From Rhizobium sp. BK376 (GTDB lineage Bacteria; Pseudomonadota; Alphaproteobacteria; Rhizobiales; Rhizobiaceae): 64,000 nt of DNA. The translations under genes were made by a program, and so were the position numbers. The DNA is taken from positions 310,001 through 374,000 of the forward strand of contig NZ_SLZG01000001.1 in NCBI RefSeq assembly GCF_004341625.1. The letters run 5' to 3'. The notes below the pieces were generated by a model, which did not search any database, was not told the origin of the DNA, and worked only from the letters and a program-made list of their open reading frames with translations. This document shows, in pieces, positions 45,521-54,515 of this stretch (within the stretch, counting starts at the first letter, position 1; each line of letters begins with the position of its first letter).

Positions 45521-45650
45521 AAGTGCGTCGATAAGGCACGTCTCGAACACGCAACAAAGCGCAACGCGGCGTCTTCTCTCGCCCCGTTGCGCTCTTTTGT
45601 GCCATGCAGGAGGTCCGGTGGGCCGGAGGGAAGGCCGGCCTAGGCGGAGA

Positions 45651-46166
45651 TTACAGGCGGTAGAGGATTTGGTCGTTCCAGAAGCGGTCGAGGCGCTGCA
45701 GGAGCTTGTTCATCTGGGTGAATTCGTCGGTGCCGATGCCGCCGACCTTGTCGATCGAGGCGATGTGGCGCTCGTAGAGGCGGCCCACGGTTTCGGCGAT
45801 ATCCTGGCCCGTCTCCGTCAGGCTGATGCGGACCGAGCGGCGGTCGATGCGCGAGCGCTGATGGTTGATGAAGCCGAGGTCGACCAGCTTCTTGACGTTG
45901 TAGGAGACGTTCGAGCCGAGATAGTAGCCGCGCGAGCGAAGCTCGCCTGCAGTCAGCTCGGAGTTGCCGATATTGAAGAGAAGGAGTGCCTGGACGGCGT
46001 TGACGTCGCTGCGGCCCTGACGGTCGAACTCGTCCTTGATGACGTCGAGAAGACGGCGGTGAAGGCGCTCGACAAGATGGAGGGACTCCATGTAGAGATC
46101 ACGGATTTCTTCGACCTTCTGGTCACGCGGATTTGCAACGGCCTGCGGCTTGATTTTCGTGTTCAT
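45651..46166 (-). CDS. ldtR: MarR-family regulator (LdtR-like)
   Basis: This 171-residue MarR protein has the winged-helix region (LRSRGYYLGSNVSYNVKKLVDLGFI, about 78-102) and wing (SRIDRRSVRISLTETG), followed by C-terminal dimer helices. The sequence fits the rhizobial/Liberibacter LdtR regulators that control the L,D-transpeptidase LdtP, and an L,D-transpeptidase gene lies 2.2 kb away. The symbol is a similarity-based name. It starts 40-odd bases from an AT-rich promoter region. Confidence 0.78.
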   Translation of the reverse strand: MNTKIKPQAVANPRDQKVEEIRDLYMESLHLVERLHRRLLDVIKDEFDRQGRSDVNAVQALLLFNIGNSELTAGELRSRGYYLGSNVSYNVKKLVDLGFINHQRSRIDRRSVRISLTETGQDIAETVGRLYERHIASIDKVGGIGTDEFTQMNKLLQRLDRFWNDQILYRL

Positions 46167-46297
46167 GATGACTGCCTCACTGTTTTGTTTGGCGGTGTTG
46201 GTTTTCTTCCCGCCTTGAGACAGACCCTATCGAATACACATAAAATTCTACTTAAACCGCAGGCTTAACAGCGTCTTACCGGAAACCCTTCGTTGTC

Positions 46298-46735
46298 TCA
46301 GGGTAAATCAACCATTACCCGTTGCCGCTGGCGGCGCTTTTCAAGCCATAGCGCGATACGGAAGGCGCAATAGAGAATGGCGACACCCCCGTGTAGGATC
46401 ATGATCAGCGGATTATAGCCGAAGATCGCTGGCCAGAGGCCGTACATCAGGATCTGGCCGCCGGCGGCAACGATCCAGATGACAGGTCCCCAGGAGACCG
46501 TCAGCCACAATCCAAGCGCAGCAACCGGGAATACGACCGCAAGGCCGACGCCCGCGACTTTCCATGGAAGATCGAGCAGATCAAAGCGCGCATGTCCCGC
46601 CAGCGAGTAGCCGACGAGCATAGACCAGTATTGCAGACCGAACCAGAAGCAGACGATCGCGATCAGGCGCAGGAAGACGACGAACAGAATGTCCGTGAGT
46701 GTTTGTTTGGGCAGGGTCGAAGAATCAGGTTCCAT
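46298..46735 (-). CDS. DUF6163 family membrane protein
   Basis: This 145-residue protein has about four hydrophobic helices (FLRLIAIVCFWFGLQYW, WKVAGVGLAVVFPVAALGLW, WGPVIWIVAAGGQILMYGLW and MILHGGVAILYCAFRIALWL). The pattern fits the rhizobial DUF6163 family of unknown function. The ATG at 46735 is used because the 8 upstream codons overlap the hemB promoter. It is divergent from hemB with about 170 bases between. Confidence 0.65.
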   Translation of the reverse strand: MEPDSSTLPKQTLTDILFVVFLRLIAIVCFWFGLQYWSMLVGYSLAGHARFDLLDLPWKVAGVGLAVVFPVAALGLWLTVSWGPVIWIVAAGGQILMYGLWPAIFGYNPLIMILHGGVAILYCAFRIALWLEKRRQRQRVMVDLP

Positions 46736-46904
46736 ACGCGAACAATAGGTGCGGGCCAACGGACGGGCCAGACCGATAATAAATGCGGCCTTTCGTCCGG
46801 TTTCGCATTACACTTACGACATGATAAGCAGTCCGCCAACCGCCCAGGTGGGCAGAACGCACAAACAAACAACATAGACAGATATGCAAGAAGGACGACG
46901 GGCG

Positions 46905-47921
46905 ATGCAGGACAAGACGCATCTCGTTGACGACATAACCGGGCATCGCCGCATGCGGCGCAACCGCAAGGCGGACTGGACCCGCCGGCTGGTGCAGGAA
47001 AACCGACTGACAGTCGACGATCTGATCTGGCCGATCTTCCTGATCCCCGGCGATGGCATTGTCGAGCCGGTCGACGCCATGCCTGGTGTCAACCGCATGA
47101 CGGTCGACAAGGCGGTGGAAGCGGCCAAGGAAGCAGCCGACCTCGGGGTGCCGGCGATCGCGACCTTTCCCAACATTGAAATGCACCTGCGCGACGAGAC
47201 CGGCTCGAACAGCCTTGTCCGCAACAACCTGATCAATCTCGCAACGGCGGCCATCAAGAACGCCGTTCCTAATATCGGCATCATCACCGACGTGGCGCTC
47301 GATCCCTTCACCAGCCATGGCCATGACGGCATCCTGCGCGAAGGCGAGATCGTCAACGACGAGACTGTGGAGCAGGTGGCCAAAGCCGCCGTCATGCAGG
47401 CCGATGCCGGCGCCGATATCATCGCGCCATCGGAAATGATGGACGGGCGCATCGGCGCCATCCGCCGCGCGCTCGACGCCGCCGGCCACCAGGGCGTCGG
47501 CATCATGAGCTATGCCACGAAGTTTTCCTCCGCCTTTTACGGCCCCTATCGCGAGGCGATCTCGACCGGCGGGCTGCTGAAGGGCGACAAGAAGACCTAT
47601 TACATCGACCCGGCCAACGGCACCGAGGCGATCCGCGACGCAGCCCTCGATGTCGAGGAAGGCGCCGACATGCTGATGGTCAAGCCCGGCCTGCCCTATA
47701 TCGACATCTGCTGGCGTATGAAGGAGGCCTTCGGCCTGCCCACCTTCGCCTACCAGGTGTCCGGCGAATATTCGATGATCAAGGCGGCGGGCGCCAATGG
47801 CTGGATCGACGAAGAACGGGTGATGCTCGAAACCCTGCTCGCCTTCAAGCGGGCCGGCTGCGACGGTATTCTCACTTATTTTGCGCCTGCGGTCGCGCGG
47901 CTGCTTTCGAAGAGAGGCTAG
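46905..47921 (+). CDS. hemB: Porphobilinogen synthase (delta-aminolevulinate dehydratase)
   Basis: This 338-residue enzyme condenses two 5-aminolevulinate molecules, the second step of haem synthesis. The metal-binding region is aspartate-rich (DVALDPFTSHGHDG), the Mg-dependent class in place of Zn cysteines. The catalytic Lys lies in SYATKFSS, and the second in MLMVKPGLPY. I use ATG 46905, preceded by an AAGGA site, rather than 46884. It converges with the autotransporter gene across two hairpins. Confidence 0.93.
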   Translation: MQDKTHLVDDITGHRRMRRNRKADWTRRLVQENRLTVDDLIWPIFLIPGDGIVEPVDAMPGVNRMTVDKAVEAAKEAADLGVPAIATFPNIEMHLRDETGSNSLVRNNLINLATAAIKNAVPNIGIITDVALDPFTSHGHDGILREGEIVNDETVEQVAKAAVMQADAGADIIAPSEMMDGRIGAIRRALDAAGHQGVGIMSYATKFSSAFYGPYREAISTGGLLKGDKKTYYIDPANGTEAIRDAALDVEEGADMLMVKPGLPYIDICWRMKEAFGLPTFAYQVSGEYSMIKAAGANGWIDEERVMLETLLAFKRAGCDGILTYFAPAVARLLSKRG

Positions 47922-47970
47922 TCGGGCCTCGGACGTCGACCCCATCGAACAGATTTGAGGACTCGCTTGT

Positions 47971-48014
47971 CGATAGCGATAGCCGCTGCTGACCGGGAGC
48001 GGCTATCGCTATCG
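47971..48014. terminator. Large perfect hairpin after hemB
   Basis: Arms cgatagcgatagccgct (47971-47987) and its exact complement (47998-48014), 17 bases each, enclose a 10-base loop. It lies between the hemB stop and the autotransporter stop, so it probably ends hemB transcription, without a clear T-run. Confidence 0.65.
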
Positions 48015-48022
48015 CCTGAATA

Positions 48023-48047
48023 CAGCGCCCCTCACATCAGGGCGCTG
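48023..48047. terminator. Second hairpin between hemB and the autotransporter
   Basis: Arms cagcgccc (48023-48030) and gggcgctg (48040-48047) pair around a 9-base loop, 14 bases before the autotransporter stop. The double hairpin likely insulates the convergent transcripts. Confidence 0.55.
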
Positions 48048-48060
48048 CGTCTTCGCCGAT

Positions 48061-51000
48061 TTACCACTTCATACGGAAACCAGCAGTGCCGCTCAGTGCG
48101 TAGCTGTCGCCAAAGTCCTTGAGCGAGGATTTGGCCGCCACTTCGCCGTAGAGCGAGAAACGATCACCATTCCAATCGTAGGAAGTGCCGAGAGTAAGGC
48201 CTCCCCAGACGGGGTCGTTCTTGCTCTTGAAGCCGACACCCGACACATCGACCGTGGTGCGATCCAGGGCCTCGCCGTAGAGGTTGGCAATACCGTAGAA
48301 CTTTGCCCGTGCCGTCTGGCCGTTGGCCCGCTGCCAGCTTTCCTCGCGGTCGAGCGCCACACCGAGACGGCCGATCAGGCTGTCGCCGTCGCCGGACGAA
48401 ACCCTGGCGCCGAACCGGTCGTCAAAGCTGTCGAAATCGACCGCGGAATAGATGACCTGCGCCTGCGGCGTGATCGACCATGGGCCGGAGGTCGCAAAAC
48501 GCTTCCCTGCCTCAAGGCTGAGCGCATAGCCGAAGCCCTTGTTGCTATTCTCCATCGTGCCGGCGAGATCGGATTTCAGGTCGCTGTCGTACCAGGTCAG
48601 CTGGCCCTGGGCGTCAGCATAGAAGCCGTCATTGCCATACCAGGTCAGCGTCGCGCCGCCGCCGTAGCCGTTGGTATCGACATCGCCGTTGCCGTAGAAG
48701 GAGCTGATATTGCCTGACAGGGTCTCGTAATGCGCGGTGACCCCGCCGATCAGCGTGCCATTGCCGTTCGTGTAGAGCTCGCCGTCGGCACCTGCCTGAA
48801 GCTTCCAGAAATCATAGTCGTAGCTGGTGGCGCTGGTGCTGGAATCCGGCTCTACCCTGCTGTGCAGACCCTCGGTCCGGATCCAGGCGCCTTCCGCTGC
48901 CGTGCCGGGTGCGCCTTCGCCATTATTGGACCATTGGCGGTTGCCGACACGCTGCTGCAGCGTCGGCAGCGTGTTCGCGTCGAGCAGCAGCTGCGCATAG
49001 GCTTCGTAGAGCGGGGCACCGGGCTGGTAGAGCGGCGCTGATGGCGTTGTGGGATCAGCCGGAGTGCCGGGAGAACTATCGGGATTGATCAGCGTCGAGC
49101 GGAGATACCAGTCGCCATCCGTCGGCGTGGAGACGCCATTCTTGTAGAGCCGATAGGCGTAGGCACCCCCAACAACGGCCTGGTCGCCCTGGAAGACATA
49201 GTCGCCCTGCAGCGTGAAGGTTCCGGAGGAGATGCCGCCGACGTCGACGACCTTGATGCCCTCGACGGTCGGCGCACCGGCGCCGCCGACATTGATCACC
49301 TTGACGTTCGTCGTACCGGCGGTGTTGCCCGTGACGACGAGGCGGTCGCTCGGCGAGGCGTCGTTGCCAAGCTCGGACTCGATCTCCAGCGTGCCGGCGT
49401 TACCGGTATAATTGCCTGATATCGTCAGCGTGCCGATCGAGTTGCCGGGTGCGATGGTGCCGTTGGCAGCAAGCGTGAGATCGCCGCCGAGGATACCGAT
49501 CCCCTTCAACGTGCCACCGTCGGCGACGAGGTTCGTGCCAGTCACACCCGAGTAATCGCCATTGACGGACAGGACGCCTGCATTGATGGTCGTGCCACCG
49601 GTATAGCTACCGGTGCCATCAAGGCGAAGCGTGCCGTCGCCGCTCTTGGTCAGCCCGCCCGCGCCGGTCATCGTACCGTTGAGAGTGAGCGTCGTGCCAT
49701 CGTCGGTCGAGATGGTGCCGGCGGAGTTCAGGTTCACAGCGCGGCTGGACGTCATGTCGGCCGTCGTGTGCAGGGTGCCGCCGTCGAAGGTCAGCGCACC
49801 AGTCGTGCTGCCGAGGTTCGCATCGCTGGAGATGGACAGCATTCCGCCCTGGATCGTGGTACCGCCGCTATAGCTATTACCGACCGTGCCGGTAAGGTCG
49901 AGCGTTCCGGCGCCGGTCTTGATGAGGCCACCCGCGCCGCTCAGCGAGCCTCCTGCGGTCAGGCTTGCTCCGGAAGTCACGTCAATGGTGCCATCGCTGT
50001 TGAAAATCATGTCGCGAGTGCTGGCTACGCTGGCGCCCGTCACCTGCAAGGTGCCCCCATCAAAGGTCAGGCTGCCGGTCGGCGCGCCGAGATTGGCATC
50101 GCTGGAGATGGACAGCGTGCCATCGGTCAATGTCCAGGCGGTTTCCTTGGAGGTCGTTCCCGTCAGGGTCCAGGTACCGGCTCCGGCTTTATCATAATGC
50201 TCGAAGCCATCATATTGGCCGCCGGCATCGAAACGGGAAACATCGAAGCTGTCGCTGGTCGTGCCCCCGAGCGCGAAGGTGTCGTCAGTGCCGCCGGCCA
50301 CGATATTGCCCACGATGCTCGAGCCGGACCAGATTTCCAGCCTGTTGCTACCGCCGGTGAACTCGACGGCATTGCCGTCATTTCCGCCAACTCCGCCGCT
50401 AGAGCCGCCGGTGATCGTACCCTTGTTGACGACCGTTACGCCTGAACCCTTGATGCCCGCGCCACCGTTGCCGGAAGATGTTGTGGGATTTGTCGTCGTA
50501 TTCAGTGTACCCAGACCACCCGCGCCGCCGGTGATCGAACCGCCGACTTCATTGATGATGGTTCCGCCATTCAAAATCTGCACGCCAGCGCCGCCATTGC
50601 CGCCGCCTGAGTTTGCGCTTGCTGACCCACCCGCACCTCCGGTCAGAGTTCCGCTGTTGCTGATGGTGCTGCTGCCGGTTAGCACGACAGCTGCTGCTCC
50701 TCCGCCGCCGCCGCTGCCGAAGCCTCGCCCGCCCGCGCCGCCGGTGACCTGGCCGTTTGCCTGAACCGTTACATTGGCATTCGAGAAAATGCCGACTCCG
50801 CCGCCGCCGCCGCCGCCACTGAGGGTGGGGCCTGTGCCGCCGGCCCCAGCGCCGCCCGTTACCTCCCCGGTTCCCGTCACGGTAACATCCGCTGTGGCCG
50901 ACACACCCACGCCGCCACCGCCGTGTCCGCCCGCCATGCGTGCCGAGTTGCCAGTCTGGCCTGTGCCGCCTGCCCCACCCGAGATCGCCGTCGAGATAGT

Positions 51001-51465
51001 GGTGGCCGTCGTGACGCTCGATCCCATGGTACCCGTTGTGCCCGCGGTGCCATCAGGGCTGCCGACAGCCGTATTGACGGAGGATGCCCCACCTGCGCCA
51101 CCGTTGCCGGTCGTAAGGTCGACACCGCCGCCACCGCCCCCGGAAAAGGCGGAGCCGCTGGTGGTGGCATCCCTGCCGGTCGCATCGGCCAGCGAGCCGT
51201 CGACACCACCGAGACCGCCTGCTCCAACGCCGATCGTCGCCTGCCGGCCCGCGCCGCCGTCAGCCAAGGCAGGCACCGCGCCCAGAACAACTCCGCCAGC
51301 CACGATTGCGACTGCGGAAACGCTGGCACCAAGCAACAGGGTCGGCTTGCCGAAATTGCGAACATGAAAACCAAATATTGGATCGAGCCCCTTCAGGGAG
51401 CGAAGAACTACCCCCTGAGGAAACTTCGATTTTCCGGTACCTCTGCTGCCCACGCCGCCGCCCAT
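48061..51465 (-). CDS. Large glycine-rich autotransporter adhesin
   Basis: This 1134-residue protein has an extended signal peptide (about 1-68, ending near VPALA), a very Gly/Ala-rich passenger (about 69-395), then autotransporter-associated repeats (LSISSDANLG, TGTLDLTGT and GTLRLDGTG, about 430-680), a linker, and a beta-barrel from about 860 ending FRMKW. It should be exported to the cell surface by the type V pathway and act as an adhesin. I use ATG 51465, which follows a GGAG site; 22 upstream codons are unlikely. The DNA carries in-frame direct repeats within the passenger, described under findings. Confidence 0.85.
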   Translation of the reverse strand: MGGGVGSRGTGKSKFPQGVVLRSLKGLDPIFGFHVRNFGKPTLLLGASVSAVAIVAGGVVLGAVPALADGGAGRQATIGVGAGGLGGVDGSLADATGRDATTSGSAFSGGGGGGVDLTTGNGGAGGASSVNTAVGSPDGTAGTTGTMGSSVTTATTISTAISGGAGGTGQTGNSARMAGGHGGGGVGVSATADVTVTGTGEVTGGAGAGGTGPTLSGGGGGGGVGIFSNANVTVQANGQVTGGAGGRGFGSGGGGGAAAVVLTGSSTISNSGTLTGGAGGSASANSGGGNGGAGVQILNGGTIINEVGGSITGGAGGLGTLNTTTNPTTSSGNGGAGIKGSGVTVVNKGTITGGSSGGVGGNDGNAVEFTGGSNRLEIWSGSSIVGNIVAGGTDDTFALGGTTSDSFDVSRFDAGGQYDGFEHYDKAGAGTWTLTGTTSKETAWTLTDGTLSISSDANLGAPTGSLTFDGGTLQVTGASVASTRDMIFNSDGTIDVTSGASLTAGGSLSGAGGLIKTGAGTLDLTGTVGNSYSGGTTIQGGMLSISSDANLGSTTGALTFDGGTLHTTADMTSSRAVNLNSAGTISTDDGTTLTLNGTMTGAGGLTKSGDGTLRLDGTGSYTGGTTINAGVLSVNGDYSGVTGTNLVADGGTLKGIGILGGDLTLAANGTIAPGNSIGTLTISGNYTGNAGTLEIESELGNDASPSDRLVVTGNTAGTTNVKVINVGGAGAPTVEGIKVVDVGGISSGTFTLQGDYVFQGDQAVVGGAYAYRLYKNGVSTPTDGDWYLRSTLINPDSSPGTPADPTTPSAPLYQPGAPLYEAYAQLLLDANTLPTLQQRVGNRQWSNNGEGAPGTAAEGAWIRTEGLHSRVEPDSSTSATSYDYDFWKLQAGADGELYTNGNGTLIGGVTAHYETLSGNISSFYGNGDVDTNGYGGGATLTWYGNDGFYADAQGQLTWYDSDLKSDLAGTMENSNKGFGYALSLEAGKRFATSGPWSITPQAQVIYSAVDFDSFDDRFGARVSSGDGDSLIGRLGVALDREESWQRANGQTARAKFYGIANLYGEALDRTTVDVSGVGFKSKNDPVWGGLTLGTSYDWNGDRFSLYGEVAAKSSLKDFGDSYALSGTAGFRMKW

Positions 51466-51954
51466 GACTGGCTCCTCAAAGTTGATTCGAGTATGAAATA
51501 AGTACGATTTTAAGGTGCACGTCTGTTGCACTTGGACGTGCCGATCGGCAACTATTCAACCGAGAAAAAAGCGACAAATTCTTGATCAAAAACGGCATAT
51601 GTTGCGGCGCAGCAACAAAAATGGAAATGTGACATTATTGTAAATCAATGCGTTACACGTTTGTTAACCGAACGAACTATCGCTCGCAGAATCCGCTGGC
51701 AGCAAGCGAAATATGCGCTCGCTAGAAGCGTGACCACGGTGCTTCGCGATACCTCAATCATGACGGGCCGCGGCAACGCTCCAGAGTTTGAACGAGCGGG
51801 GACTTCGTCCGCAAATGGTGCACGGATGCACCAAGCTCGCGGGCATCCGTGGGGCGCGAGATCGGCCCGATCGCCGGCATGGTTCGGGTGGTCCGCTTAT
51901 TGCATTCCCCCCTGCCCACACCATATTGTGGTGGACCTTTCGAAGGAGGAAGCA
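51466..51954. promoter_or_regulatory. Regulatory region between autotransporter and RDD gene
   Basis: These 489 bases separate divergent genes. The first 200 are AT-rich (tgtgacattattgtaaatca at about 51628-51647) and likely hold the autotransporter promoter; the rest lies upstream of the RDD start at 51955. No gene is supported. Confidence 0.5.
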
Positions 51955-52413
51955 ATGAGCTGGACACCTGCACCGATTTATGGAGCACCTGACGATTGGC
52001 GCGCCTATAGCGGCGTGCTCAGCAGGCGCGTATTTGCGTTCATCGTCGACTACATCATTGTCGCGCTTCTATGCATCCCGGCAGCGGTCGTGCTGTTCTT
52101 CGTATCGATCGTAACGCTCGGGCTCGGCTTCCTGCTTTACCCTGCGCTCTTCGTCATCGTGGCCGGCCTTTACTTCGGCCTCACGCTCGGCGGTCGCAAC
52201 CAGGCTTCACTCGGCATGCGCGCCATGGGCATTGCGATTGTCCGCGTTGATGGGCGACCAATGGATTTCCTGACCGCCATCGTGCATCTCGCACTTTTCT
52301 GGATCCTCAACTCCGTGCTCACGCCGCTGATCCTGCTTGCGGGCCTTTTCATCGAGCGCAGCAGACTGATCCACGATCTTCTCTTGGGAACGGTGATTGC
52401 CCGGACTGCTTGA
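51955..52413 (+). CDS. RDD family membrane protein
   Basis: This 152-residue protein has the RDD motif in VLSRRVFAFIVDYIIV and about three membrane helices (CIPAAVVLFFVSIVTLGLGF, FVIVAGLYFGLTLGG, LNSVLTPLILLAGLFIE). Function is unknown; some relatives carry transport-like roles. ATG 51955 follows a good AAGGAGGA site. It precedes the Bpt gene by 172 bases on the same strand, an arrangement I have seen in relatives. Confidence 0.83.
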   Translation: MSWTPAPIYGAPDDWRAYSGVLSRRVFAFIVDYIIVALLCIPAAVVLFFVSIVTLGLGFLLYPALFVIVAGLYFGLTLGGRNQASLGMRAMGIAIVRVDGRPMDFLTAIVHLALFWILNSVLTPLILLAGLFIERSRLIHDLLLGTVIARTA

Positions 52414-52585
52414 GGGCGCCGGACAACACTAAAAAACGCCCATGCCAGCTTGGTCACAAAAGGACCATCTGATAAAGAAAAGACGAAAACAACACTTCCG
52501 AAACCAAGGACGCTGTTGACGTTTTGTAATCTTGAGCCATGCTTGAAAAAAGCGCGACGCCGAATGAAAGGTTGACCAGCGGCAA

Positions 52586-53359
52586 ATGAACACGCAGTCG
52601 ACGCCATCCCCTCAGTTTTATCTGACGGCTCCGGCTGCCTGTCCCTATCTGCCGAGCGAGATGGAGCGAAAGGTCTTCACGCATCTGGTCGGACCGCGCG
52701 CAGCCGAGATGAACGACATTCTGACACAAGGCGGCTTCCGCCGATCGCAGAACATCGCCTATCGCCCCGCCTGCGAAGCCTGTCGCGCCTGTGTCTCCGT
52801 TCGCATACTTGCGGAGGAATTCGAGCCGACGCGATCGATGAAGCGGGTGATGTCTGCCAATTCAGATGTCGTCGCCACCGAATTTCCGGCGCAGCCCTCC
52901 AGCGAACAATATTCTCTCTTCCGCCGCTACCTCGACTATCGCCACCAGCAGGGCGGCATGTCCGACATGACCGTGCTCGATTACGCGATCATGGTCGAAG
53001 ACACGCATGTGAATACCCGCATCATCGAATATCGCCGGCGCGAGGAAGGTTCCGGCCTTGAGCAGCGCCCCAAGGGCGAGTTGTTGGCGGCAGCGCTGAC
53101 CGACGTCATGAGCGACGGGCTGTCGATGGTCTATTCCTATTTCAATCCCGACGAGGACCGCCGCTCGCTCGGTAGCTTCATGATCCTCGATCATATAAAG
53201 CGGACCCGTGCTCTTGGCCTGCCGCATGTCTATCTCGGCTACTGGGTCAAGGGTTCGCGCAAGATGGATTACAAGACCCGTTTCCAGCCGCAGGAGCACC
53301 TGACACCGCGTGGATGGGAACGGTTCGACCCCGCAGAGCTTGGGGCGGATCCCTTGTAA
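52586..53359 (+). CDS. bpt: Aspartate/glutamate leucyltransferase (Bpt)
   Basis: This 257-residue transferase belongs to the Ate/Bpt family with two conserved Cys pairs ([20 protein letters not shown] and [15 protein letters not shown]) and the C-terminal ARGININE-like loop [16 protein letters not shown]. It adds Leu to N-terminal Asp/Glu, marking proteins for degradation by ClpS/ClpAP. Length is normal. It is followed directly by the DMT transporter gene (stop-to-start gap of zero). Confidence 0.9.
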   Translation: MNTQSTPSPQFYLTAPAACPYLPSEMERKVFTHLVGPRAAEMNDILTQGGFRRSQNIAYRPACEACRACVSVRILAEEFEPTRSMKRVMSANSDVVATEFPAQPSSEQYSLFRRYLDYRHQQGGMSDMTVLDYAIMVEDTHVNTRIIEYRRREEGSGLEQRPKGELLAAALTDVMSDGLSMVYSYFNPDEDRRSLGSFMILDHIKRTRALGLPHVYLGYWVKGSRKMDYKTRFQPQEHLTPRGWERFDPAELGADPL

Positions 53360-54238
53360 ATGTCATCCTCAGCTTTGTCGGACCATAGAAAAGGCTTGCT
53401 GCTGACGGCTGTCGGCGGCTTGGCAATATCGTTCGACATGCCGCTCATCCGACTGGCGGAGGGGAATGTCTGGTCGACCCTCACCCTTCGCGGCACCATC
53501 ATGCTGACGGCGACGGTGGTAGTCCTGGCGCTTCTGCGGCTGTTTTCGAAGGCGCGACCGGTCCTGATCCCCGGCGTATGGGGCCTTCTCACGCTGGTTT
53601 TCTACGGACTGACCACGGTCTTCTTCCTGGTCGCGATAGCCTATGCGCCCATCGCCAACATCGCCTTTCTCCAGACCTTCAATCCGATGTTCGGCGCGCT
53701 GCTCTCCTGGTTCTTTCTAAAGGAACGCCCCTCCGGCGCGACGCTTGTCGCCATGGGCGCGATGACTGTTGGCGTCGGGCTGATTGTCGGCGACGGGATG
53801 GCGAGCGGCCATCTCTTCGGCGATGCGATGGCGCTGTTGACGGCATTGCTGATTGCGGCCGCCATCACCATGACGCGCGCCTCGGGCCGCGACATGGGCT
53901 TCGTGTCGCTGATTTCAGCCCTCGTCCCGGCAGCACTCGGTCTTTATCACACCATCCCGGCGGGATTGTCGGTCAATCATCCGGTCTGGATCTTCATCGA
54001 CGGCGGCCTCGTCATGCCGATCGCCTTCTGGTGCCTGGCGACCGGTCCGCGCTACCTCTCCGCCCCCGAGGTCGGCATGTTCTACATGCTGGAGACGGTG
54101 CTCGCACCGATCTGGGTCTGGCTGATCTTCGCCGAGGCGCCGACGCCGATGACCATGCTCGGCGGTCTCATCCTGCTGCTCGCGCTGATGGCGCATTCGC
54201 TCTGGCAGGTCAGGGCAAGGCGGAATGCCGCGGCTTGA
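53360..54238 (+). CDS. DMT-superfamily (EamA) transporter
   Basis: This 292-residue protein has ten membrane helices in two EamA repeats. The first runs from about residue 10 to 145 (GLAISFDMPLIRLAEG) and the second from about 150 (AMALLTALLIAAAITM). Transported substrate is unknown. It starts directly after the Bpt stop. Confidence 0.85.
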   Translation: MSSSALSDHRKGLLLTAVGGLAISFDMPLIRLAEGNVWSTLTLRGTIMLTATVVVLALLRLFSKARPVLIPGVWGLLTLVFYGLTTVFFLVAIAYAPIANIAFLQTFNPMFGALLSWFFLKERPSGATLVAMGAMTVGVGLIVGDGMASGHLFGDAMALLTALLIAAAITMTRASGRDMGFVSLISALVPAALGLYHTIPAGLSVNHPVWIFIDGGLVMPIAFWCLATGPRYLSAPEVGMFYMLETVLAPIWVWLIFAEAPTPMTMLGGLILLLALMAHSLWQVRARRNAAA

Positions 54239-54246
54239 GGCGGCAG

Positions 54247-54283
54247 TCTCCTGATGTTATAACTTTGTTATTACATCAGGAGA
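54247..54283 (+). promoter_or_regulatory. Operator overlapping the toxin-antitoxin promoter
   Basis: Arms tctcctgatgt (54247-54257) and acatcaggaga (54273-54283) are perfect complements with a 15-base AT-rich spacer, and the right arm overlaps the Shine-Dalgarno sequence of the antitoxin gene (54291). This is the typical autoregulatory operator of a MazE-type system. Confidence 0.7.
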
Positions 54284-54290
54284 GCGAGCC

Positions 54291-54515
54291 ATGAACGTCA
54301 CCATCCGCAAGATCGGCAATTCGGAAGGCGTGATCATTCCGAAGGAATTGCTTGAGCAGCTTGGCGTCCAAGCCGGTGATGAACTTGATATCCGCGTCGA
54401 ACACGATCGCATCTACCTAGAGCCTGTCGACAAAGATTTCGCGCGCCAGATGCGCGCCGCCTTCCTATGCATGGAGAAATATAAGGTCGCGTTGAAAAAG
54501 CTCGCCGATTCATGA
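54291..54515 (+). CDS. MazE/AbrB-type antitoxin
   Basis: This 74-residue protein has a swapped-hairpin AbrB/SpoVT DNA-binding fold (VTIRKIGNSEGVIIPKELLEQLG), and the C-terminal tail (DKDFARQMRAAFLCMEKYK) should wrap the toxin. It overlaps the toxin gene by 4 bases, and its operator precedes it. Thus it likely neutralises the Doc-like partner and represses the pair. Confidence 0.85.
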   Translation: MNVTIRKIGNSEGVIIPKELLEQLGVQAGDELDIRVEHDRIYLEPVDKDFARQMRAAFLCMEKYKVALKKLADS

